A stretch of DNA of 64,000 nt from CAYZXL01 sp964482435 (GTDB lineage Bacteria > Auribacterota > JABMQX01): positions 42,348 to 106,347 of the forward strand of contig CAYZXL010000013.1 of assembly GCA_964482435.1 (NCBI GenBank). Reading direction: 5' to 3'. Each line of letters opens with the position of its first letter. Position 1 is the first letter of the stretch. A program made the translations under genes and the position numbers. The notes beneath the pieces were generated by a model. The model was given only the letters and a program-made list of their open reading frames with translations. It did no database searches and was not told the origin of the DNA. This document shows positions 57,182 to 64,000 of this stretch, one piece after another.

Positions 57182-57478
57182 CTACTCCCGAAAAGCGTGA
57201 GTTCCGGTTACCAGACCCGGCATGCCCCCGCACAAAAAGGCCAGGCGCACGGTCTCGGCTATCTCCTCCTCAGTGGCGCCTTGCGAACGAGCACGGTCAG
57301 CCAGCGCCTTGACTCCCGCTGGGTGGCCAAGTATCGCATCGCCAAACATGCTCATGAGGGTCTTGATTCTCGCCGGGAGTGCGCCATTCTTGCCTGCGAA
57401 CTCCTGGAGAGAATTCATTTGCTCCAACAACTCCGGATCGCCCCTTTCCAGCGCCTCGACGAAAAATGGCTTGTCCAT
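57182..57478 (-). CDS. Carboxymuconolactone decarboxylase/AhpD-like protein without redox Cys
   Basis: A 98-residue helical protein of the CMD/AhpD family: ERGDPELLEQMNSLQEFAGKNGALP, then IKTLMSMFGDAILGHPAGVKALADRARSQGATEEEIAETVRLAFLC. The AhpD redox pair C-x2-C ahead of the conserved His is absent; the region reads FGDAILGH, so only the His remains. That argues against peroxidase activity and for a decarboxylase-like or structural role. An AAAGGAGAAGAGG ribosome site supports the ATG at 57478. Family members act as trimers or hexamers. Neighbour relationship with the beta-helix fragment is probably accidental. Confidence 0.85.
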   Translation of the reverse strand: MDKPFFVEALERGDPELLEQMNSLQEFAGKNGALPARIKTLMSMFGDAILGHPAGVKALADRARSQGATEEEIAETVRLAFLCGGMPGLVTGTHAFRE

Positions 57479-57903
57479 CCTCTTCTCCTTTCACCAATTG
57501 TTCCCACCGGGATGGCCTCGACGTCCAAAACTTCCTGTCCTGCCCCGGCCCGCCCGAACTTCAAACTCGCTGTTATCGTCGCGCCGGGCACAGCCTGTCG
57601 GACGAGACCCACGGCTGCTTTATGACAGGGTTTCGCGTGCCGTTTCAGATTCCTTTTGCGTTGGGAGCAACTATACAGCGAAATTGCACCCGCTTCAACA
57701 TCAGGCGCGCGCGGGTGCGCCTGAGCCTCCCCCAGGGCTGCACCCTGGGCTACACTATGTCGCCCTTACAGGGCTTTCGGACACCGTGTCAGCGAATTAG
57801 CTCAAGGAATGCAGTTGACGCATGCTTTTGGGCGCGGCATTCTGTTATGGGAAATCGTGTTGCGGTTACGAACCGCGTTGGAATGCATGGCGAGAGATGA
57901 AAG
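57479..57903. other. Intergenic region with hairpin repeat
   Basis: A 425-bp gap between divergent genes. It contains CCCAGGG-CTGCA-CCCTGGG (57731-57749) followed by GCCCTTACAGGGCT (57762-57775), two hairpins of a type that recurs as dispersed intergenic repeats in environmental genomes. No gene recognised; promoters not identified. Confidence 0.55.
57731..57775. repeat. Double hairpin repeat
   Basis: A perfect 7-bp stem (CCCAGGG/CCCTGGG, loop CTGCA) and a second stem (GCCCT/AGGGC, loop TAC) 12 bases on. Confidence 0.6.
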
Positions 57904-59733
57904 ATGAAAACTGTATGGCGATCAGTCAAAATCAGCGCAGCTGCGATTGTCGTCTTGTCGCTGCTCGCAGTCGCTCGACTCGCAGCGCTATCCGTACGAA
58001 ATGCGAAGCTCGGTGCTCTATTCCAGGGCCCTTTGGAAATCTGCACCAGACAGGAACCCTCCTACTACCGTCGCGTTGAGTACGATCTATCGGAGTATTT
58101 GAGAATGGGGGAGGAGAAGGAGGAGGCGGAGTCCTCCTTAAAAAGTTCAGAGTTTGCGACCGGCTCCGGGCAAGGGGAAATCCCCTGGGTGGATGGCGAG
58201 GACCGCGAGGAGGTCAATGCGGCCTTGCGGAAGGGTGCGGAGCAGAGTTCGGTGGACGCAACGACGGGCGCTACAGCGGTCGCTCGGCTTCGTTCGCCCT
58301 CCGTGTATCGGGACCGCCGCCCTTTTCAGTCTCTGCAAATCGTTTATCCTCAGGATGGCTCTCTCTTTCCGCCGAATCTGTGCGCTCCGTCCGTGGAATG
58401 GGAGGACCCTCGCAATAATCTCTGGCAGGTATCCGTCAAAGTCGGTGAGGATGGCGAGACGGCAACGTTTGTTACCACAAGCAAGACGTGGCGTTTCCCC
58501 TCGAAGGTCTGGGAGCGAGTCCGGCGGGATGCCGTGACGCGTGACGCGAAAGTGCAGGTCAAGGGGGTTAAACTGAACAAGGCGGGAGAAAGAACGGGGC
58601 CGGTCCAGGCCTCCGAGATGGTCCGCTTCAGGATATCACGGGACCCGGCGGACAGCTATATTGTTTACCGGCTCGTCGCACCTCCTTTTAGCTCCTCCAA
58701 GACCCCCGATCTTTTTGTGCGTGATATTCGGAAAGAGGAACCGAGAGTTTTCCTTTCAGCACGCCGGAAGTACTGCGTCAATTGTCACTGCTTTTCCTCC
58801 AAACAGGGCAACACGGGTAAACTCAGCCTACAGGTACGAAGTCTGGCCGCGGTCGGCCAGAAGCTGCCTGTGTATCTTGGTGTTTACGACATTGACCGAC
58901 ATAGTGGGTACAGAGTTCAGCTTCCTTTCCAGATTCAGATGACCACGTTTATGGACTGGTCGCCCGATCACGAGAGACTTGCTTTCTCCGCCAATCAGAA
59001 GATCGTCGCGTTAGAGCCTATCCTCTATGAGACCCAACTGGCGGCGATGTCTACTTCTGATATCGCTATCTGTGACCTAACTCGAAACGAAGCTTATCTT
59101 CTCCCGGGAGCATCGGACCCGAACATACTGGAAATTTACCCTCGATGGTCTCCGGACGGAAGTCGGATTGTTTTTTCGCGGAGTCCCGTCGGGTCTCACC
59201 CGGCGAACGTTCATTTCGACCTGTACGTCGTCCCGGTTGACGGCGCCAAACAGAGTGTAGCTCAACCCATCGAGGACGCAGCAGACAATGGACGCAGCAA
59301 TTACTTTCCCCGTTTTTCCGCCGACGGCAAGTGGTTTTCATTTTGCCAGTGTGACGGTGGAGACCTCATACGGTCCTCGAGCGACATCTATCTCAAGGCG
59401 GGCGACCTGAAGGGGCCGGCTCATCGGCTCGAGTGCAACGCGCCGTATGCTGCGGATTCCTGGCACAGTTGGAGTTCTAACAGCCGCTGGCTAGTTTGGG
59501 CTTCCAAGCGAGATGGGGGTATCTACGCTTACCTGTACTTGACTCACATAGATGAAGCGGGACACGCCTCGCCTGCGATACGCGTCCCAATGAAGAAAAA
59601 GCCCCATGCGAGTTTCAATGTCCCCGAGTTTGTCGCACAAGACCCGGGCATTCGAGAGGCCGGTTTGTTCGACGCGATACGGGTGGAACAAGAGCCTCGC
59701 ATCGTCAGAGAGAGAAAAGGCAGCCCAGGTTAG
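57904..59733 (+). CDS. Membrane-anchored PD40/TolB-like propeller with a c-type haem motif
   Basis: A 609-residue protein with an N-terminal signal or anchor (about 8-30). It has an Ig-like or beta domain (about 140-250; FQSLQIVYPQDGSLFPPNLCAPSVEWED), then a TolB/PD40 propeller (about 260-600) with typical blades: MDWSPDHERLAFSAN, PRWSPDGSRIVFSRSPVG, PRFSADGKWFSFCQ and WSSNSRWLVWASKRDGG. Between them lies CVNCHCFSS (Cys291, Cys294, His295), a canonical C-x2-C-H haem c attachment motif, suggesting covalent haem after export. Proteins with a single NCH motif before a PD40 propeller exist in Bacteroidetes-like genomes; their role is unknown to me. The stop lies 4 bases before the start of a membrane/TPR protein, so the two are one operon. 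Confidence 0.82.
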   Translation: MKTVWRSVKISAAAIVVLSLLAVARLAALSVRNAKLGALFQGPLEICTRQEPSYYRRVEYDLSEYLRMGEEKEEAESSLKSSEFATGSGQGEIPWVDGEDREEVNAALRKGAEQSSVDATTGATAVARLRSPSVYRDRRPFQSLQIVYPQDGSLFPPNLCAPSVEWEDPRNNLWQVSVKVGEDGETATFVTTSKTWRFPSKVWERVRRDAVTRDAKVQVKGVKLNKAGERTGPVQASEMVRFRISRDPADSYIVYRLVAPPFSSSKTPDLFVRDIRKEEPRVFLSARRKYCVNCHCFSSKQGNTGKLSLQVRSLAAVGQKLPVYLGVYDIDRHSGYRVQLPFQIQMTTFMDWSPDHERLAFSANQKIVALEPILYETQLAAMSTSDIAICDLTRNEAYLLPGASDPNILEIYPRWSPDGSRIVFSRSPVGSHPANVHFDLYVVPVDGAKQSVAQPIEDAADNGRSNYFPRFSADGKWFSFCQCDGGDLIRSSSDIYLKAGDLKGPAHRLECNAPYAADSWHSWSSNSRWLVWASKRDGGIYAYLYLTHIDEAGHASPAIRVPMKKKPHASFNVPEFVAQDPGIREAGLFDAIRVEQEPRIVRERKGSPG

Positions 59734-59737
59734 CACG

Positions 59738-62731
59738 ATGTCCAGGAATCGAAAGGGGAGGAAGTCTCGCTCAGGGGTCTCTCCACGCGTTGGGCGCGTG
59801 GCAACAGCCTCCGGGCCAGAAAAAACGCGGGGCCGCCCCTGGCTCATGGTTGTTCTGCTGGCAGGCATCCTCCTTTCGGCCATCTACTCGGTCTCTTTGT
59901 TCTCCCGGACCCTCATTACTCACGATGACAGCATTCTCCGACTGCCGGTTCTTTCTCACGTGCGCAATGTCCCCCACATCATTTCGCGCGATTTCACCCT
60001 GTTCACCTCCGGGCAGTTTCGCCCTTTGAGCTATGTCCTCGTCGCTGTTGCGCGCACTTTCGTCGCTGCGGAGAGTGTTCTTTTCTGGCACGTCTGGCTT
60101 TTGGCTTTCCACTTTGTGAACACTCTTTTGGTGTTCGGCATTGCCCGGCACTTTTCCCCGCGACCGGCAGTGGCACTGACGGCGGGAGCCGTGTTTGGTC
60201 TCCACCCCCTTTGCACCGTAATTGTCAACGATATCAATCAGTTTTATATGCTTCTGGGGCTGACCCTATCTCTTGGGTCTTTGAAAGCGTACCTGTCGTT
60301 CTCACGAAGCCACAGCAAGACTCTCTATTCGGTGGCAGTTGGTCTTCTCGTTCTGGCTGTCCTGACCGCAAGGCCGGCCCTCTGGTTGGGTCTCACTCTG
60401 CTTGTCTATGAACTCCTTTACGAGCGGTCCAGGATCAGGCGAACGTTGCTTCGCCTGTGGCCTTTCGCTTTGATCCCTCTGTCCCTCTTCCCCTTGTGGC
60501 TGTGGTGCACCCCACACCCTCTTCATTACCTATACGTCATCGCACGCAAGGGATCGTTCTGGCGTGGTCTGTTTTCGGTGACCGGGGCCACAAGGCAATA
60601 TGCTGGCGGTCTCCTGCTGACGCGAGGAGTGCCCAGTGTTCTCCATGAGACGGTTGAGAAGATTTTCTTATGGAGTGACGCCAGGTTCCTCGTCTGGGCA
60701 GGGGTTAATCTGGTGCTTGTTGTGGGAGCGGCACTGGCCCTTGCCAGAAGGCAGTGGGCAGCGCTGGGCATCCTTTTCATATTCATCGTCATGATTCCAT
60801 ACGCGTCGGTGGCGTACAACCGTGTGGTTGACTATGTGTCCTGGTCCTATCTTTACTTTCCGGTAGCCGGTCTGGCGTTGTTCGCTGCCGGGGTGTACGA
60901 ACTTCTTCTCCGCGCCCGACGCCGCCACCTGAGACTGGGGTTTCAAGTGGCGTTCCTTGCATTATTCCTATTCCTCGCGGGACGATCCGTCCAACTCAAC
61001 CTTTATACACGGTCCCCCTTGAGCTATTGGACGCATGTATTGCAGCTCAACCAGGAGAGCCAAACGGCTGCGTACGAGTTGGGGAAAGCTTACCTCGCAA
61101 GAGGTCAGTTGCCCCTCGCCTTGCACTGGTTTTTTGCCCCTATGGTGACCGATTTGGAATCCCCCTGTTTGGCTATGGCCCGGTACTACCGTGAGCAGGG
61201 CAATCTGCTCGCTTCCGCCGTACACCTCGGGTTTGGTCTTATGGACAAGAAGGAAGGAGTTCTTCTCGAGGATTACTGCTACGCGGCCGGAGAGCTTCTG
61301 TTAGCAGCGGGGGCCCTGGACCACGCAGAAAAGAACTTCGGCAGCGTATTGATGGTAAACCCCTTCAATGTCGCCGCCATGACTCGACTGGCTCGAGTGT
61401 GGTTTCTCAAGGGGTTTATCGTCGAAGCTGACCGCATCCTGGACCGCGCTCGCGAGCTGGCGCCCAACGACAACAACGTCGCTAAGATGCAGGAGGAACT
61501 CCGCGAAAAGGAACGGGCCTGGCAAGACAATCAGCCGCAGTTAACAATCACTCCCCCGAGCCCTCAGTTTCTCCGATACATATTGGGTCAGGTCTGCCCG
61601 CCAAGCCTTCGACGCGAAATCGTCGCCCTCAGCGACAGAGCCGACCCCAACGACGCCGTGATTCAACTCGAAGCCGTGATATGCCTTATCGAAGATAAAG
61701 AATACGAAGCGGCAGCCCGCAAAGCCCCGATGGTGCATTCCTGCCTTCCCGGGAATGCTTACGCGTGTGCGGCGGTGTCCCGGGCTTATGCCTACGCAGG
61801 CTACGTTGAGCCGGCCATACAATGGGGGCGCCGTGCCGTTTCGCTGGATACCCAAAGCGAATTGGCGCTGGGGAGCCTGGCTTTCGCCCTCGCGCTCCAG
61901 GAAAAGCCTGACGCCACGAGCCGGGAGCTTATGAACGCCATAGCACAACATCCGACCTCCGCATCCGTGTTTTACTACAAGCTGGGGTTGCAGAAAAGGA
62001 CGACATCGAACAACAAGGAAGCTGCAGAGCTGTTTGAGAAAGCCCTCCAGGCCCAGCCCAACGACGCCAAGGCTCTGCAAGCTCTCGGCGAAACCCTGCT
62101 TGCCCTCAACGAATTTGAGCAAGCAACTAAGGTTCTGCAAAAGGCCGTGGCCGTGAACCCCGGCGATGCCAAAACCTACGGAAACCTCGGATACGCTCTC
62201 TTGAACCAGGGCAAAAACGCCGAAGGAGCCGACGCTCTCAAAACAGCGATCGAGCTCGATCCGGAAAGCGCCGTTTACCACAGCGACCTGGCAGTATGCC
62301 TGGCAAGGCTGAACAGGGAGCCGGAAGCAGTACAGGAATTCCGCCGCGCCATCGAGTTAGACCCGCATTCTGCGAATGCCCATCACAAGCTGGCCAATAC
62401 TCTCGTCAGCGTCGGGAAACTATCTGAGGCTGTCGCAGAATACCGCGAGGTTATCAGGATTGTGCCTGCCCAGCACTACGTCCACTTCAACCTGGGCACG
62501 GTTCTTCGTAGGCTGGGCAAGCTCGAAGAAGCCATCAACGAGTTCCATGAAGAAATCCGGCACAATCCCAAGTTCGCGGACGCGTATGTCAGGCTTGCCA
62601 TGCTTTACCGCGAGAAGGGGGAGTACAATCTCGCGCAGGATGTGGTCAAGCGTGCCGACAGGTTCGGCATCAAAATTGACCCCGTCACTTTGGAACCTCT
62701 GGGGACAGTTCGTCCCAACGAGAAAAAATGA
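59738..62731 (+). CDS. Polytopic membrane protein with long C-terminal TPR array (TMTC/PMT-like)
   Basis: A 997-residue protein from the ATG at 59738; the frame is open upstream but overlaps the preceding gene. After a basic N-terminus, about ten hydrophobic segments (around 35-430) are arranged like glycosyltransferase-39/TMTC-type proteins: THDDSILRLPVLS after the first helix, with acidic residues in the first loop, and FGLHPLCTVIVNDINQFYML. The rest (about 450-990) is a tetratricopeptide array; the best copies are KALQAQPNDAKALQALGETLL, KAVAVNPGDAKTYGNLGYALL and RAIELDPHSANAHHKLANTLV. Related proteins transfer mannose to secreted proteins. It is coupled to the haem-propeller gene upstream, so it might modify or assemble that protein; this is inference. 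Confidence 0.82.
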   Translation: MSRNRKGRKSRSGVSPRVGRVATASGPEKTRGRPWLMVVLLAGILLSAIYSVSLFSRTLITHDDSILRLPVLSHVRNVPHIISRDFTLFTSGQFRPLSYVLVAVARTFVAAESVLFWHVWLLAFHFVNTLLVFGIARHFSPRPAVALTAGAVFGLHPLCTVIVNDINQFYMLLGLTLSLGSLKAYLSFSRSHSKTLYSVAVGLLVLAVLTARPALWLGLTLLVYELLYERSRIRRTLLRLWPFALIPLSLFPLWLWCTPHPLHYLYVIARKGSFWRGLFSVTGATRQYAGGLLLTRGVPSVLHETVEKIFLWSDARFLVWAGVNLVLVVGAALALARRQWAALGILFIFIVMIPYASVAYNRVVDYVSWSYLYFPVAGLALFAAGVYELLLRARRRHLRLGFQVAFLALFLFLAGRSVQLNLYTRSPLSYWTHVLQLNQESQTAAYELGKAYLARGQLPLALHWFFAPMVTDLESPCLAMARYYREQGNLLASAVHLGFGLMDKKEGVLLEDYCYAAGELLLAAGALDHAEKNFGSVLMVNPFNVAAMTRLARVWFLKGFIVEADRILDRARELAPNDNNVAKMQEELREKERAWQDNQPQLTITPPSPQFLRYILGQVCPPSLRREIVALSDRADPNDAVIQLEAVICLIEDKEYEAAARKAPMVHSCLPGNAYACAAVSRAYAYAGYVEPAIQWGRRAVSLDTQSELALGSLAFALALQEKPDATSRELMNAIAQHPTSASVFYYKLGLQKRTTSNNKEAAELFEKALQAQPNDAKALQALGETLLALNEFEQATKVLQKAVAVNPGDAKTYGNLGYALLNQGKNAEGADALKTAIELDPESAVYHSDLAVCLARLNREPEAVQEFRRAIELDPHSANAHHKLANTLVSVGKLSEAVAEYREVIRIVPAQHYVHFNLGTVLRRLGKLEEAINEFHEEIRHNPKFADAYVRLAMLYREKGEYNLAQDVVKRADRFGIKIDPVTLEPLGTVRPNEKK

Positions 62732-63000
62732 GTTATCGGCGTGTCTCGGTGAGCCACTTGTTCTCGCGAGATTGTCGAGGGAGTCGGCATACCAGATATA
62801 GCAAGGCCACGGGGCGTCCAGTTGTTCCCCTCCTTGCCACATGCTCCACTTCATGACCGCCTCTCAGACAAGCGCGGCAAAAAAAGGGGTGCTCGCCCCT
62901 GCGCGCGGGTGTCGGCGAGCAACTCTGGAGACTCCTGGCAGACGAGGTACCACCTTGTGTCAAAGTTCTTACGCTCAGACCCGATTCCTCCGATGGAAGA
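62732..63000. other. Gap before WD40 gene
   Basis: This 269-bp stretch has no recognised gene. The WD40 frame is open back to 62857 but offers no ATG, GTG or TTG start and no ribosome site in that part, suggesting the protein's N-terminus may be lost or starts at an unusual codon. Confidence 0.4.
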
Positions 63001-63876
63001 GTGCCCCTCCCTTATAACCTGGACTTTAGCGCGGATGACAGGGTTCTTGCGTCCGGAAACAGCACTGGTTCGATTTCCACCTGGGACGCCAAGACGGGAA
63101 ACCTGCTAAGCTCCTTCAACCATTCTTACTCTGTGGTGATCGCGCTCTGCTTTTCACCGACAAAAGAAGGGTTGTTGGCTTACGCGGCTGAGGACCGAAC
63201 CATCAGGCTTTACGACTTCGTGACTGGGCGGGAGGTCCGCTGTTTTGGAGGCCAACCCCATATAGTCCAGTCCTTGGCGTTCAGTCTGGACGGGCGTTTC
63301 CTTGCATCTGGGGACCGGCATTCGGGCATCAGACTCTGGGACACGACTTGGCTGAGCATGAGAGCAACCATTGCGCTCGATAACCTGGGCCGAGTGGTAA
63401 CGCACCTCCAGTTCGGTGCGACTGAAAAGAATACGCTCCTGTGTTGGACGGAAAATGGTCGTCTGTGGGTCAGGGACGCTCGCGACCTGAAGCCGATCAA
63501 GGAGTACGCGCCCACGGGTGTCGTCAACTTACTCTGTGCCATCAGTCCCACGGGCCGGCAGCTTGCTGTTGTTACGAGGACGGGCAACCTGGGAGTATGG
63601 GATATTGCAGAGGAAAAAGAGATTGAGCTTGCAGCTCACGGGGCAGGACTTCCTTCGTTCCGGCGCCTTTCATTCAGCAGAGGCGAAGAAATGGTCGCCA
63701 GCGCAGGTGAGGACATGACGGTGAGGCTGTGGGACGTGCGCAACCGCAGGGAAGCAATAAGCTTGCCCGCCGCCCCTGATGAGCCGATTTGCCTGGCGTT
63801 CAATCACTCGTCATCCAAGCTCGCTGTCGGTCTTACAAACGGCACGATCCTACTTTACGATTTCTTGTCCCCGTAG
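63001..63876 (+). CDS. WD40-repeat protein (possibly N-terminally truncated)
   Basis: A 291-residue WD40 propeller protein from a GTG at 63001. Six blades are visible, each with a GH-like turn and a WD or similar end: ASGNSTGSISTWDAKTG, AYAAEDRTIRLYDFVTG, ASGDRHSGIRLWDTTW, LCWTENGRLWVRDARD, VTRTGNLGVWDIAEEK, ASAGEDMTVRLWDVRN, plus a final VGLTNGTILLYDFLSP. It acts as a protein-binding scaffold. No signal peptide is present in this frame, and the first blade begins almost at the start codon, so an N-terminal domain (often a kinase or caspase-like domain in bacterial WD40 proteins) may have been lost. It ends 124 bp before the window edge, a stretch with nothing recognised. Confidence 0.75.
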   Translation: MPLPYNLDFSADDRVLASGNSTGSISTWDAKTGNLLSSFNHSYSVVIALCFSPTKEGLLAYAAEDRTIRLYDFVTGREVRCFGGQPHIVQSLAFSLDGRFLASGDRHSGIRLWDTTWLSMRATIALDNLGRVVTHLQFGATEKNTLLCWTENGRLWVRDARDLKPIKEYAPTGVVNLLCAISPTGRQLAVVTRTGNLGVWDIAEEKEIELAAHGAGLPSFRRLSFSRGEEMVASAGEDMTVRLWDVRNRREAISLPAAPDEPICLAFNHSSSKLAVGLTNGTILLYDFLSP

Positions 63877-64000
63877 CGGCCATACGCCCTGAGAGGTTAC
63901 AGGGCGATTGCCCGGGGCTTTCGCCTCCCCGCCCGCCAGAGCGTCGCCCTGACGAGCAGAAGAGTCAATGCTTCCGCTGCGGTCCTTCTCGCTGAAGTCC

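Noticed and set aside
62420..62854. Minus-strand frame containing WPCYIWYADSLDNL
   Set aside because: It overlaps the end of the TPR gene and has no recognisable family, start context or codon pattern; kept only as a curiosity.
1..64000. CRISPR array, rRNA genes, prophage or replication origin
   Set aside because: No regularly spaced direct repeats, no rRNA-like segments, no phage structural genes and no DnaA-box cluster were seen.

Overview
The window looks like a chromosomal piece of an uncultured, probably anaerobic bacterium with a planctomycete/PVC-like or related candidate-phylum gene repertoire. That placement is an inference from gene content: a V/A-type rotary ATPase, a dimeric-type glycyl-tRNA synthetase, many secreted (Sec or Tat) carbohydrate-active proteins of families common in Planctomycetes and Lentisphaerae (DUF1080, DUF2961/GH172, Tat-exported Gfo/Idh/MocA, ceramidase plus LamG), NHL/PD40/WD40 propellers, an ECF sigma/ZAS pair, and hairpin-rich intergenic repeats. 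No rRNA or marker suited to firm placement is present.

Layout. (1) 1-6371, minus strand: glyS followed by V-type ATPase genes H-C-I-K-F-E; the operon runs off the left edge. (2) 6372-13136: a CAT-anticodon tRNA, a secreted ceramidase-like protein, a small unknown protein, a two-promoter leader with a 56-residue protein and a PIN nuclease, and a complete ISKra4-like element. (3) 13387-33736: a secreted glycan and lipid degradation region with a GH2-like enzyme lacking the usual acid/base residue, several other TIM-barrel or glycosidase-like proteins, a GH51-like arabinofuranosidase, a GH172-like protein, a DASS anion transporter, a Tat-exported oxidoreductase, a BAAT/thioesterase hydrolase and an M23-like PKD protein. 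A REP-associated (RAYT) element with perfect 30-bp inverted ends and a broken transposase sits at 29561-30070. (4) 34094-36614: kbl-tdh threonine degradation and a PutA-like fragment. (5) 36692-39250: integron debris, namely a consensus promoter, an internally deleted integron-integrase C-terminus, two cassette-like genes and a textbook attC site.

(6) 39395-47238 is the most coherent system. It holds a soluble GAF-like histidine kinase, an NtrC-type regulator whose receiver lacks the invariant Lys, a 15-bp palindrome, a well-spaced sigma-54 promoter, and a five-gene operon. The operon encodes a duplicated Cys-rich small protein, NuoE- and NuoF-like diaphorase subunits, a NuoG-N-like Fe-S protein without a hydrogenase domain, and an FMN-binding glutamate-synthase-like protein. 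I read it as a nitrogen- or redox-responsive NADH (and possibly ferredoxin) linked enzyme complex built on the glutamate-synthase FMN fold; its substrate is unknown.

(7) 47792-64000: an ECF sigma factor and anti-sigma factor next to a large NHL propeller, a DUF1080 hydrolase, a membrane protein followed by a shrunken attC-like site, an SGNH-like protein, a clan-A glycosidase, a beta-helix fragment, an AhpD-like protein, a propeller with a CxxCH haem motif coupled to a membrane/TPR protein, and a WD40 protein. Dispersed repeats (GACAGGAT...ATCCTGTC type, CGCAAAG type, GCTAAAGC REP type) fill most long intergenic gaps. All calls are from reading the sequence only; family names are recognition calls, not search results.
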